DNA from: Gallintestinimicrobium propionicum | GTDB taxonomy: Bacteria > Bacillota > Clostridia > Lachnospirales > Lachnospiraceae | Direction of reading: 5' to 3' | Assembly: GCF_025567525.1 (NCBI RefSeq) | Contig: NZ_JAOQJY010000021.1 | Coordinates: 1 to 64,000, forward strand | DNA length: 64,000 nt | Shown: piece after piece, positions 9,510 through 18,046 of the stretch | How the letters are laid out: each line of letters opens with the position of its first letter | Position numbering within the stretch: the stretch's first letter is position 1 | Position numbers and translations under genes: made by a program | Notes under the pieces: model-generated | The model's database searches: none | The model's input: the letters and a program-made list of their open reading frames with translations, nothing else | What the model was told of the DNA's origin: nothing

Positions 9510-11294
9510 ATGGCACGAAATAAATATGATGTGGACGAAGTCCTGGAAGATAAATTTGACCTCAATCAGTTAAAACGTCTGCTCGCTTATCTGATTCCTT
9601 ACCGGAAACGGTTTGTCAGTGTCGGCTTCATGATGCTCTCCGCTTCCGCTTTTACCATGCTGATTCCGCAATTTTTTCAGAAGGTCATGGACGTCTGCAT
9701 CCCGAACAAGGACATGAAGGGAATCGCATTTTACAGCTTTTTGACACTGCTTGCCGCATTTTACAGTGCCTTCAGCCTTCGCTACAAGATCAAATACACT
9801 AACCAGATCGGACAGCAGATCATTCACGACATGCGCTATGATATCTTTGAGCATCTGCAGGAGCTTCCGTTCTCCTACTATGATGACCGCCCCCACGGTA
9901 AAATTCAGGTACGTGTTGTAAACTATGTCAACAGCATCAGCGACCTGCTTTCCAACGGTATCTTAAATACCATCACCGACCTGTGCAACCTGGTGTTTAT
10001 CATCGTTTTCATGCTGATCTTAAATGTCCGGCTGACGCTTGTATGTCTCTGCGGTCTTCCGGTCCTCGCGATCGTTATCGTTGTCATCAAGAAAAAACAG
10101 CGTACTGCATGGCAGGTTCAAAGCAATAAGCAGTCCAACTTAAACGCGTACATTGCTGAAAGTATCAACGGGATCCGTGTTACCCAATCCTTCGTCCGGG
10201 AAGACGTGAACAGCGGTATTTTCAACAACTTAAGCGGCAGCTACCGGAAATCCTGGATGCGCGCCGTTATGTTCAACTTTACGATGGGTCCCAGCATCGA
10301 TATCATTTCAATAATTACAACTGCAGCGATCTATGTGCTCGGTGTCAGCTGGATGATCAACGGCGAAACCGGCATTACCGTCGGTGTGCTGGTCGCTTTT
10401 ACTGCTTATATCGGACGTTTCTGGGCACCGATCAACACGCTGGCTGGCTTTTACAACTCTCTGCTGACCGCGATCTCCTATCTGGAGCGTATTTTTGAAA
10501 CTATCGACGAGCCGGTTGTGGTCAAAGACCGGGAGGATGCAGTTGAAATGCCTCCGATCCACGGAGATGTTGCCTTCGACCACGTTACCTTCAGCTATGA
10601 GCCTGGCGTTCCGATCTTAAAGGATGTTTCCTTCCACGCAAACCAGGGGCAGTCGTTTGCAGTGGTAGGCCCCACCGGTGCCGGCAAAACAACCCTGGTG
10701 AATCTGTTGAGCCGCTTCTATAACGTAGATTCCGGGCGGATTTTAATCGATGGCGTCGATATCGCAGGCGTTACCATCCGTTCTCTCCGCAAACAGATGG
10801 GTGTCATGATGCAGGACAGTTTCATTTTCTCCGGCACAATCATGGATAACATCCGCTACGGCAACTTCAGCGCTACAGATGAAGAGGTCATCCGGGCTGC
10901 AAAAACGGTCTGCGCCCATGACTTCATCATGGAAATGGAAAACGGTTATCAGACACAGGTAAATGAACGGGGAAGTCGTCTGTCCGCCGGACAGCGCCAG
11001 CTGATCTCCTTTGCCCGCGCACTTCTGGCTGACCCGAAGATCCTGATCCTGGATGAGGCAACCTCCAGTATCGATACCGAAACAGAGATCATCCTGCAGA
11101 AGGGCTTAAATGAACTGCTGAAGGGACGTACCTCTTTCATCATCGCACATCGTCTTTCCACGATTAAAAATGCTTCCTGCATCATGTATGTGGATAAGGG
11201 AACGATTCTGGAAAAAGGCACACATGATGAGCTGATGGCCCAAAAAGGAGAATATTACAAGCTCTATATGTCCCAGTATGCATCGCTGATGTGA
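9510..11294 (+). CDS. ABC exporter half-transporter (canonical ATP site subunit)
   Basis: This 594-residue partner of the preceding gene has the same layout: membrane domain followed by nucleotide-binding domain with Walker A PTGAGKT near 387. It keeps the catalytic Glu516 (LILDEATSSID) and H-loop His547 (IIAHRLST), but its signature is LSAGQ (491-495) instead of LSGGQ. In the heterodimer this altered signature faces the degenerate Walker site of the partner, so one composite site is consensus and the other is not. It is cotranscribed with the preceding gene and followed by a strong hairpin. The role as exporter is secure; the cargo is not known. Confidence 0.93.
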   Translation: MARNKYDVDEVLEDKFDLNQLKRLLAYLIPYRKRFVSVGFMMLSASAFTMLIPQFFQKVMDVCIPNKDMKGIAFYSFLTLLAAFYSAFSLRYKIKYTNQIGQQIIHDMRYDIFEHLQELPFSYYDDRPHGKIQVRVVNYVNSISDLLSNGILNTITDLCNLVFIIVFMLILNVRLTLVCLCGLPVLAIVIVVIKKKQRTAWQVQSNKQSNLNAYIAESINGIRVTQSFVREDVNSGIFNNLSGSYRKSWMRAVMFNFTMGPSIDIISIITTAAIYVLGVSWMINGETGITVGVLVAFTAYIGRFWAPINTLAGFYNSLLTAISYLERIFETIDEPVVVKDREDAVEMPPIHGDVAFDHVTFSYEPGVPILKDVSFHANQGQSFAVVGPTGAGKTTLVNLLSRFYNVDSGRILIDGVDIAGVTIRSLRKQMGVMMQDSFIFSGTIMDNIRYGNFSATDEEVIRAAKTVCAHDFIMEMENGYQTQVNERGSRLSAGQRQLISFARALLADPKILILDEATSSIDTETEIILQKGLNELLKGRTSFIIAHRLSTIKNASCIMYVDKGTILEKGTHDELMAQKGEYYKLYMSQYASLM

Positions 11295-11385
11295 GTGAAG
11301 AGTGCTGGTCGCTAAATTCGACATTGCAGGTGTCTGTGCCTGCGCAAGACGGCTAAATGCTTGAATACCTGTTATTGGAAAAATA

Positions 11386-11440
11386 TCCCCCAGCGCGTCG
11401 CGGTTTATATGATAATCGCGGTAACGCTGGGGATGTTTTT
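11386..11440 (+). terminator. Terminator of the ABC exporter operon
   Basis: A long imperfect hairpin (CCCCAGCG...CGCTGGGG with an inner TCGCGG/AATCGCGG-type stem) is followed by GTTTTT. It separates the plus-strand exporter operon from the convergent islet genes. Confidence 0.75.
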
Positions 11441-11450
11441 GGGGGAAACA

Positions 11451-12425
11451 TTATTTTTTTCTATCTATCTTTATCTTTTTCATTTGGGATAAAATTGCTG
11501 TTTTTATGCTCTCATTTAAATATACCGGGTTCAGGTTTCGTTTGAAATAAGCCAAATAAGTTCCTTTTGTTTCTTCTATCAAAAGCGCTGTAAAAAAACG
11601 CTCCCAGCTAAAATAGTTCCTGCTTTCCACATATTCAGATGGATTCTTCAAAATCTTCTCCATCGCAGCATTTTTTAATACTCCTGCTGATAAAATCAAC
11701 CATTCGAATGATTCCGGCAAGTATAATACGATATTTTTTCTGCTCTCCATCAATCGCATAACCCGATCCATTTCAGAACCAAACGCAGCACCATCTGCAA
11801 TGACAAGAATCTTTTCATTCTTATGCACTTTCAAATAACGGAAAATATTGGATTTCCCATTCAGGGTTTCACACGTCAAACCGTTTTCTCTGCACACTGC
11901 GTCAAAAAACTGATATCCCGAATTACTGTCTTCTGTAACAACAGCCTCCGGCTCTATCTCACCTTTCGTTTCATCTAAGTTATATATTCTGTAAAACTCG
12001 TGATAGATCTGCTTCAGTGTTCCATATTTTCCAGAAGTCCGGATTCCATAAATTTCTTCCACACTATAGGGCAACGCCGGAAGAGACTCTCTCGACACAA
12101 TAACATAATAATTATCCGTATTTTGAATGACACCTGCAAATTCTTCTGCTTTTACAAAGGTATTTCCTTCATCGATAAAAACAATACTGTCAGTGATTCC
12201 AGCCAATTGTTCTTTCCATAAAGCGCCCTCCAGCACATAACACTTTTTATCACTGATCAACTCTACCGGGCTTCCTAACGGATCATTTTCATGATCCTGT
12301 ATCATCTCAATCAATGTCGTTTTCCCAGTCGCACTGTCTCCACGAAGTATCGTCAAATTACGCCGTAATTCAAATTCATATTTCTGTCGCTTCGTTGAAA
12401 CGACAATCCTATGCTTTCCCTTCAT
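11451..12425 (-). CDS. P-loop ATPase of unknown role, paired with DUF4869 gene
   Basis: This 324-residue protein starts with a Walker A motif, GDSATGKTT (residues 29-37), and has a Walker B-like strand IVFIDEGN (81-88). I see no helicase, ABC signature or AAA+ arginine-finger pattern, so it may be a stand-alone switch or sensor ATPase. It lies 14 bp after the DUF4869 gene in the same direction and is almost certainly cotranscribed. The region looks AT-richer than its neighbours and sits beside a broken nucleotidyltransferase gene, which suggests an acquired islet. The function is unknown and I do not name one. Confidence 0.7.
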   Translation of the reverse strand: MKGKHRIVVSTKRQKYEFELRRNLTILRGDSATGKTTLIEMIQDHENDPLGSPVELISDKKCYVLEGALWKEQLAGITDSIVFIDEGNTFVKAEEFAGVIQNTDNYYVIVSRESLPALPYSVEEIYGIRTSGKYGTLKQIYHEFYRIYNLDETKGEIEPEAVVTEDSNSGYQFFDAVCRENGLTCETLNGKSNIFRYLKVHKNEKILVIADGAAFGSEMDRVMRLMESRKNIVLYLPESFEWLILSAGVLKNAAMEKILKNPSEYVESRNYFSWERFFTALLIEETKGTYLAYFKRNLNPVYLNESIKTAILSQMKKIKIDRKK

Positions 12426-12439
12426 ACCCTAACTCTCCG

Positions 12440-12877
12440 TTATACAAATTCTCCTGCTATCGGTACCAGCTCTTCCATCGAATGAACGATCTGATCTGTA
12501 TTTAAAATACGAATCTTGAATGGTTTCTTTCCAAAATTCATCAAATGACGCAGATTAATCGTTCGATCCTCCTCTTTTGCTATTTCTAACAGCCACTTTG
12601 CGCAGTTGTCGCCGCAGGTAGACGCATTGAACACCTTATCTTTTTCGAATTTAACAAGAATCAAAGTCTTTACCCCACCCGATAATCCAACCGGCGGTAT
12701 CTTTCCAGAAACGGGACTGTCTATTACCCCGCTGTCCATTACGGTCGATTTGTCCACGTCTAGAATCATTTCCTTTACAAAAGGATCTACAATCCATTCA
12801 TCTTCATAATCATATTTAAAATAACCTGCCGTATTGTAAACAGCTTCTTTCATATCTCCATAAAAAATGTTCAGCAT
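12440..12877 (-). CDS. DUF4869 family protein
   Basis: This 145-residue protein matches my memory of DUF4869 proteins in gut Clostridia. It starts MLNIFYGDMKEAVYNT and has a central LSGGVKTLILVKFEK strand and a conserved NASTCGDNCAKWLLEIA segment. The protein is cytosolic and has no catalytic motif I recognise. It precedes the P-loop ATPase gene by 14 bp, so the two probably act together, perhaps as target or ligand-recognition partner and ATPase. Function is unknown. Confidence 0.72.
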   Translation of the reverse strand: MLNIFYGDMKEAVYNTAGYFKYDYEDEWIVDPFVKEMILDVDKSTVMDSGVIDSPVSGKIPPVGLSGGVKTLILVKFEKDKVFNASTCGDNCAKWLLEIAKEEDRTINLRHLMNFGKKPFKIRILNTDQIVHSMEELVPIAGEFV

Positions 12878-13002
12878 TTCTTGTCCTCTCTTTTTACCAT
12901 ACTAGATTTTTGATATCCCGTAGAGCCTTTGATGTAAAATTTTAAAATATTGCCTTTTATTTAAATATGATACCTCAAAATACTGGAGGATTTCAATACA
13001 TC

Positions 13003-13140
13003 TCATGTTTCTATTAATCTCGACAAAGAGAAAACGGAATTTCTGGCAACTGAACCATAAAGTATAATTGCCGCAATATCTCCAGAAAAAATATCCAGCG
13101 GCCCTTTGATCAAATCTTCTTTCATAAGATCACGCAACAT
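13003..13140 (-). pseudogene. Remnant of a nucleotidyltransferase (MNT-like) gene
   Basis: A 45-codon frame starts MLRDLMKEDLIKG and contains AIILYGSVARNSV, which matches the GS-x-A-R/G motif of minimal nucleotidyltransferases. It then ends before the expected D-x-D metal-binding pair. The frame is therefore a truncated catalytic domain. Such proteins are antitoxins in HEPN-MNT pairs and partners in other defence loci. It lies upstream of the DUF4869-ATPase pair on the same strand. No intact HEPN partner is seen. Confidence 0.55.
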
Positions 13141-13213
13141 GAACTCGCCCCTCCCGCAGCAATTTTCCCATTACTGCAGAAGGGGCGGTCTGTTCTCTTT
13201 CTTTTTATTCATG

Positions 13214-13248
13214 ACAATAGAATGCTCGCAGAGCGTGCATTCTATTGT
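13214..13248 (+). repeat. Family A palindromic repeat, copy A2
   Basis: A 35-bp hairpin (16-nt arms with one T-T mismatch, AGA loop) preceded by ATTCATG. It overlaps the 3' end of the GH127 gene: its right arm holds that gene's stop codon and last Gln codon. Confidence 0.92.
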
Positions 13249-15083
13249 TTGATATACGGCATTTCCGTCATGCGCAGGTTCGTGCATCCGTAGGGCTGCA
13301 GCAGCACGTCTTTTGCCTCCCCAAGCGCTTTTCTTTCTATCGGGGAAATAGCGCAAATGCCGCCTTTTTCTTCCCACGGAACCGGAACCATCTTCGCTTT
13401 GATCCTGATGGGCGGGTTCTCAACAGAAAACGGAGTGTCTGTGACAGGCTCAAACATCACTTCAAACGCTTCGCTGTAAAAGCCATAATTCCACTCAGAA
13501 TCCGGGAACATCTCATAATCGCAGTACGGGAACCTGCGCTCTACGCCGTCCCGCACATATTCGATACGGTTCACCTTTGCCTTTACCGGCAGGGAGAACA
13601 GGAGCGGTCCCCGAACCAGCACCTTTGCATCGTAAGGGCGGTCCTGTAAAATAGCTTCAAAGGTCAGCTCCACCGTAACGCATGTTACGCCGTCAACCAG
13701 AATGTTCTGCTCGAAATAAGTTCCGGGACATGCTTCTATTCCGTTGACTGTCGCTTTCTTTGCAAAGCCGGGAATACGGATCTGCAGACAGGTTTCGGCA
13801 GGCTTGTCCGAGCTCAGTTCAATCACTGCATTGTCACGGAACGGGTACTTAGAAACAATATGTACCTGAACAGTTCCGTTGGGTGTTTCCGCCTGTGCAC
13901 AGCAGGGCACAAGGCTCTGTACAACCGGACCGCGTTCATTTTTCATCACTGCGGAAATTGCAAATTTCGGCCATGCCTGATTAAAGTTTGCGGTACAGCA
14001 GCCAAAGTGAGGCTCCAGCCCGAACATGTTCGCTTCGTTATTATTGGAATTATACGGATTCTCTGCATCCGGAATTCGCGCTGCCGAAATCTGGTTTGTC
14101 ATCTGAAGGTACTGATGCGCCCACATATCCGGCGTCGTCGTTGCAGGCATGGAATTGAATGCCTCTCGCTCCAGTAAATCACCCCAGAAGGGATTTCCTC
14201 CAATGGAAAGCAGGGTTTCACAGGAATACATCATCTCTGCAACGCTGCAGCACTCGCTGCCCTGGATCGGCGCATCACCGGACAGGCACTCGTCACCGGT
14301 AAAATGTCCGGTCGCCATACTGTTGTATTTCATCACCTTTTGATACATGGAAAGAGCGAACTCATCCGGATCTTCCTCTGTCAGACAGGACATCAGTGCA
14401 CGGCACTTAAATGCCATGGCGGTATTTACCACATGGTTTGTCTGCGTCCAGTATTTCTTCGAAGCAGGCTTTTGGAAATCAAAATAGGTATAAAGCTTTT
14501 CGTAATCGATACCATCTGCATCCAGCAGCTCCATCAGCTGCAAAAGCCAGGGCTCCGGTCTGCGCTCATACATCCACAAAATCGGGATCAGACATTCATA
14601 CCAGCGTGCTGCCGACCAGTTAAACAGCGTATTTCTTGCAATATGAGGAAGAAGCTGCTTTAACGTGCGGTATACCGCTTCCTCAATCCTTTCATCCCCA
14701 CTGCAGTCCTGGTACAGCACCAGAACCTTACAGATCAAAAATGCCGCCCAGAGGTCGTAGCGGTCGCGCTCTTCCAACGCACAGGGGCAGATCCAACCGT
14801 CTTCCTTCTGGGCTGCCAGAATCGCATCGATATATCTTTTTGCACGCTTTTTCAGATCTTCATCGTTCAGCAGATATGCCAGCGGGATAAAACCGTCCAG
14901 CCAGTACGGTACGCGCTCCCAGCCTTCCTTATCTCCGCCGATCCATTTACTCTCCCGTATATCCGGCCATACCAGATCCAGATGTCCGCTCAGCCCCTCC
15001 GCCTGAATTTCCAGCTGCCGCAAAAGCCAGCCCTCCGGTTTGATCTGCTGCGCAGTAAGCGCACGATATTTTGCACCTCTCAT
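13242..15083 (-). CDS. GH127-type beta-L-arabinofuranosidase (DUF1680 family)
   Basis: This 613-residue protein without a signal peptide is probably a cytosolic enzyme removing beta-L-arabinofuranose or related sugars from imported oligosaccharides. The family uses a zinc-bound cysteine nucleophile. Here a Glu277-x-Cys279 pair (GSECCS) and the Cys362-Cys363 pair in PHFGCCTANFNQAW fit the zinc ligands and nucleophile. An alpha/alpha barrel (about 1-390) precedes beta-sandwich domains. A promoter is visible upstream. The stop codon lies inside a family-A repeat, so the C-terminus may have been reshaped by repeat insertion. GH146 or a related clan member is an alternative. Confidence 0.85.
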   Translation of the reverse strand: MRGAKYRALTAQQIKPEGWLLRQLEIQAEGLSGHLDLVWPDIRESKWIGGDKEGWERVPYWLDGFIPLAYLLNDEDLKKRAKRYIDAILAAQKEDGWICPCALEERDRYDLWAAFLICKVLVLYQDCSGDERIEEAVYRTLKQLLPHIARNTLFNWSAARWYECLIPILWMYERRPEPWLLQLMELLDADGIDYEKLYTYFDFQKPASKKYWTQTNHVVNTAMAFKCRALMSCLTEEDPDEFALSMYQKVMKYNSMATGHFTGDECLSGDAPIQGSECCSVAEMMYSCETLLSIGGNPFWGDLLEREAFNSMPATTTPDMWAHQYLQMTNQISAARIPDAENPYNSNNNEANMFGLEPHFGCCTANFNQAWPKFAISAVMKNERGPVVQSLVPCCAQAETPNGTVQVHIVSKYPFRDNAVIELSSDKPAETCLQIRIPGFAKKATVNGIEACPGTYFEQNILVDGVTCVTVELTFEAILQDRPYDAKVLVRGPLLFSLPVKAKVNRIEYVRDGVERRFPYCDYEMFPDSEWNYGFYSEAFEVMFEPVTDTPFSVENPPIRIKAKMVPVPWEEKGGICAISPIERKALGEAKDVLLQPYGCTNLRMTEMPYIKQ

Positions 15084-15138
15084 TTTCTTTTCCTCCCTTT
15101 GTATTCTTTTCTTTTTCCTCCGTTATGCTATACTGTCA

Positions 15139-15150
15139 GTAGAATTCTAC
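15139..15150. promoter_or_regulatory. 12-bp perfect palindrome in the GH127 leader
   Basis: GTAGAATTCTAC lies between the predicted transcription start and the GH127 start codon, a plausible repressor site. Confidence 0.35.
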
Positions 15151-15218
15151 CCCTAACTAGCGTGTGCCGCACGGAACAATCCGCAGGCATCAAGGCCGGG
15201 GCTTTTGCCTCTGACATC

Positions 15219-15246
15219 ATTATATAAGATTCCTCTTCATTTCCAA
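15219..15246 (-). promoter_or_regulatory. Promoter of the GH127 gene
   Basis: TTGGAA (-35, 15241-15246) and a perfect TATAAT (-10, 15219-15224) are separated by 16 bp, followed by a leader of about 130 nt. The rest of the gap to 15447 shows nothing I can assign. Confidence 0.55.
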
Positions 15247-15447
15247 AGTTCAAAATCAGCCTTATACATTGCAAAATTGAAACATGCACAACAATAGTGT
15301 TCCGAAAAACAAAAACAGACGGACTGCATCGCTACATTTCTATAGCTGTGCAATTCGCCTGCTTTCCATTTTGTCTATAAAAAACGATACCGCTCTTTAT
15401 TCGTAACTCTGTGCGCCCATTTCTGTGCCGCAGCTACTGCAGTCCGC

Positions 15448-16587
15448 TTACTCCTGTGCCGCTGCCGCGCTGTCCAGATCCTTCTGTGCAAGCTCCAGAT
15501 CCCTGCGGATGGAGAGATGCTGAGGACAGACTTTTTCACACTTGCCGCACTTCACGCAGCATTTCGCCTTTTCTTCGTCCTTCAAATCCTTTTCCCATGC
15601 ATTTTTTACATGGTCGTAGGTTCCGTAAATGTGGTATTTGTTCCACAGTGCGAAGTTCTGCGGAATGTTTACGCCAGCCGGGCACGGCATACAATACCGA
15701 CAGCCGGTACAGCCGTTCTGTACTCTGCTCTGCAGATCTGATACGATTTCAGAAATCATCTTTTCTTCTGCTTCATCCAGCGGCTTAAAGTTCGAGAAGG
15801 TCTTCAGGTTATCCTCAACCTGCTCTTCACTCGACATACCGCTCAGGATCACCTTTGCATTGGAATGGCTGCCAACCCAGCGAAATGCCCAGGATGCGAT
15901 GCTGGCATCTTTATCCATCGCTTTGAACTTTGCATTGATATCATCAGAGAAGTTTGCAAGGCTGCCGCCCTTTACAGGCTCCATGATCACCAGAGGAATT
16001 CCAAGCTCTTCTGCCAAAGCGTAGCCTTTATCCCCTGCCTGCTCCTCGGTGTCCATGTAGTTATACTGAATCTGGCAGAAATCCCAGTCACGGCCGCGCA
16101 GCACTTCTTCAAATGCCTCGTAGGTATCGTGGAAGGAAAAGCCCAGATAACGGATTTTGCCCTCTGCCTTTAACTGCTCGCAGAACTCCACAATTCCGAG
16201 TTCTTTCACTTTATCCCATCTCTCTTTGCTCATTGCGTGCATCAGATAAAAATCGATATGATCTGTGCGCAGGCGCTCCAGCTGTTCTGCAAAAACGCGT
16301 TTTGCATCGTCTACACTCTCAATTGCCCAGACAGGCAGCTTTGTTGCCAGATAAAAGGAATTGCGGTCATATTTCTGCAGCACTTTACCAACAAACGGTT
16401 CACTGTCACCATTATGGTACGGATACGCGGTGTCGATGTAATTAACGCCTGCCGCGATGGCACGATCCAAAAGCTTCTCTGCTCTCGGCTCATCAATTTT
16501 GCCGTCCGGTGTGGCCGGAAAACGCATACAGCCAAAGCCAAGCAGTGATGTTTCGATTCCAAGCTTTTCAAATTTTCTCTTTTCCAT
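15448..16587 (-). CDS. Aldo/keto reductase with C-terminal 4Fe-4S ferredoxin domain
   Basis: This 379-residue cytosolic oxidoreductase has the aldo/keto reductase barrel (residues 1 to about 285). Typical motifs are YIDTAYPYHNGDSE (Asp and Tyr of the catalytic tetrad) and DFYLMHAMSK (catalytic His region). A C-terminal extension holds two Cys clusters, CTGCRYCMPC and CCVKCGKCEKVCP, as in a two-cluster ferredoxin. The fusion is common in anaerobic Firmicutes and suggests electron exchange with ferredoxin. I chose the ATG six nucleotides after AAGGAGA, not one 18 nt further upstream whose coding sequence would contain that site. It follows the alarmone synthetase gene by 17 bp, so the two are likely cotranscribed. 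Confidence 0.93.
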   Translation of the reverse strand: MEKRKFEKLGIETSLLGFGCMRFPATPDGKIDEPRAEKLLDRAIAAGVNYIDTAYPYHNGDSEPFVGKVLQKYDRNSFYLATKLPVWAIESVDDAKRVFAEQLERLRTDHIDFYLMHAMSKERWDKVKELGIVEFCEQLKAEGKIRYLGFSFHDTYEAFEEVLRGRDWDFCQIQYNYMDTEEQAGDKGYALAEELGIPLVIMEPVKGGSLANFSDDINAKFKAMDKDASIASWAFRWVGSHSNAKVILSGMSSEEQVEDNLKTFSNFKPLDEAEEKMISEIVSDLQSRVQNGCTGCRYCMPCPAGVNIPQNFALWNKYHIYGTYDHVKNAWEKDLKDEEKAKCCVKCGKCEKVCPQHLSIRRDLELAQKDLDSAAAAQE

Positions 16588-16604
16588 GTCTGTTCTCCTT
16601 TTCA

Positions 16605-17270
16605 TTATGAAATGATTGGACTGTCCGTATTCTTCGGCTCTGCCACATCTTTTTCCATCTTCTCCGGTTCTTTTAATTTACCGATTTCATTATGACTCTC
16701 GAAGCTCTTTTCGATCTCCTGCAGCTGGTTTGCGTAGCCTAACAGCTCTGTTGTCAGCTCCTCCTTATCCGCCCGTTCTTTTTTATAAGAAATGCGGTGT
16801 TCCATACTTGCCCAGAAATCCATCGATAATGTCCGCAGCTGTACTTCTACCGGAAAATATTCCATCCCATCCATGCAATAGACCGGAACGCCGACAATCA
16901 GATGATAGCTGCGATATCCATTTGGTTTCGGCGCTTTGATGTAGTCCTGTTCGCGGATCACGATCAGGTCAGCCTGCCGCTTTAAGCTTTTGGCAAGGTT
17001 ATAAATATCGTCCACAAAGTAACAAATAATACGGACACCGGCGATATCCTGCAGATAGTCCTTAGCGTTGTCTACGGTCGGTTCTTTTCCGCGCCGGATC
17101 AACTTTTCTTCCAGGCTCTTTTTCTTCTTGATCCGGTTCTGGATGTAATGAATCGGGCGGCTGTCTGACTTACCGTAAAGGTTGTGGTTAAGCACATCCA
17201 GCCGGGTCAGGAGCATCTGCATCGCATCCGCATAAGGCCTCACAAAATTGTAGTATTCTTCGTCGTTCAT
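16605..17270 (-). CDS. Small alarmone synthetase (RelQ-type GTP pyrophosphokinase)
   Basis: A 221-residue single-domain synthetase that would make (p)ppGpp from ATP and GTP or GDP in stress. The Rel/Spo synthetase core is clear: DIAGVRIICYFVDDIY, the G-loop-like IKAPKPNGYRSYHLIV, and FPVEVQLRTLSMDFWASMEH with the catalytic Glu. It lacks the HD hydrolase and TGS/ACT domains of long RelA/SpoT. The start MNDEEYYNF follows GAGGAG by four nucleotides; an upstream in-frame ATG lacks a site. The C-terminus (ending DSPIIS) is acidic and probably flexible. The next gene on the transcript is the aldo/keto reductase; a functional link is not evident. Confidence 0.93.
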   Translation of the reverse strand: MNDEEYYNFVRPYADAMQMLLTRLDVLNHNLYGKSDSRPIHYIQNRIKKKKSLEEKLIRRGKEPTVDNAKDYLQDIAGVRIICYFVDDIYNLAKSLKRQADLIVIREQDYIKAPKPNGYRSYHLIVGVPVYCMDGMEYFPVEVQLRTLSMDFWASMEHRISYKKERADKEELTTELLGYANQLQEIEKSFESHNEIGKLKEPEKMEKDVAEPKNTDSPIIS

Positions 17271-17376
17271 AAAACTCCTCATTTCTGAGTGATCTGTTTT
17301 TCTGCGTTCCACAATCACCAGTATACAACAATTTTGTCAAAAAATCATGAGTTTTGGGAAAGAATTTGTTAATTTT

Positions 17377-17871
17377 TTATAACGTCAGGCGCATCTGATA
17401 CCAAACGACATTTCCGTGTACCGATTTCGAAACGCCCTCGTTGACAAAGCCAAAGTTCTCATAATAATGGAGCAGTTTGTCCTTACAGGTCAGGACAAGC
17501 CCTTTGCGCCCTTCTTTTTTTGCCTGCTCAATAGCGCAGCGAATCAACTGTCCCGCGTAGCCTTTTTTGCGGCATTCGGGAATCGTATTGACGCCAAAAA
17601 TCATCTGCCACGCACCGTTTTCGTCGTGCAGTGCTGCATTTTCATACATTTCATCCGCCAGATCCGGCGTATCCGTCACCATACCGTCCACAAAGGACAC
17701 CAGCTTTCCGTTTTTAAACAGCAGCCAGAAATGATTGCCATATGCTGCGATCCGCTCTGCAAATTCTTCCTTCGAAGCCGCCTCCGCCGCCGGGAAGCAT
17801 TCCGCCTCCACCGCCGCAACACAGTCCAGATCAGATGACGTCGCTGTCCTGATATTCTGATTTGTTTCCAT
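17377..17871 (-). CDS. GNAT-family N-acetyltransferase
   Basis: This 164-residue acetyltransferase has an acetyl-CoA loop (VNTIPECRKKGYAGQLI, the R-x-x-G-x-A type motif), the following GLVLTCKDKLLHYYENFGF strand-helix and a typical C-terminal SVHGNVVWYQM strand. The start METNQNIRTAT follows GGAG by six nucleotides. Longer frames would read into the palindromic leader and are not credible. The substrate is unknown; members acetylate small amines, antibiotics or protein N-termini. Confidence 0.88.
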   Translation of the reverse strand: METNQNIRTATSSDLDCVAAVEAECFPAAEAASKEEFAERIAAYGNHFWLLFKNGKLVSFVDGMVTDTPDLADEMYENAALHDENGAWQMIFGVNTIPECRKKGYAGQLIRCAIEQAKKEGRKGLVLTCKDKLLHYYENFGFVNEGVSKSVHGNVVWYQMRLTL

Positions 17872-17884
17872 AAAAATCTCCATT

Positions 17885-17967
17885 CCGCAGGCGCTTTGCG
17901 CCGAAGGAATCGCGGGGCGAACGTCCAGTTCGGCTCTGCGATCATAGCTACTTTGTGACGCCTGCGG
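17885..17967 (-). promoter_or_regulatory. Branched palindromic leader upstream of the GNAT gene
   Basis: An outer 9-bp inverted repeat CCGCAGGCG/CGCCTGCGG encloses an inner hairpin CGAAC-GTCCA-GTTCG and a GAATCGC/GCGATC pair. The structure ends 13 nt before the start codon of the GNAT gene. It could be an RNA leader or another mobile palindromic unit. Confidence 0.5.
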
Positions 17968-17972
17968 CACAA

Positions 17973-18007
17973 ACAATAGAATGCACGCTCTACGAGCATT
18001 CTATTGT
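17973..18007 (-). repeat. Family A palindromic repeat, copy A3
   Basis: A 35-bp hairpin in minus orientation (followed on plus by CATGAAT). It directly abuts the branched palindrome upstream of the GNAT gene and lies 39 bp beyond the stop of the PRTase-like gene. Confidence 0.9.
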
Positions 18008-18046
18008 CATGAATAGCTGTGTGAAAAATAAGCGCCCACGGTTTCC

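Noticed and set aside
13141..13213. Terminator-like hairpin (GCCCCT...AGGGGC)
   Set aside because: Its T-rich side faces the plus strand where no gene ends, so it was not called as a functional terminator of GH127.
13208..13260. Short peptides of the type MTIECSQSVHSIV read from each family-A repeat
   Set aside because: The peptide is a by-product of the conserved palindrome. There is no ribosome site and flanking codons differ between copies.
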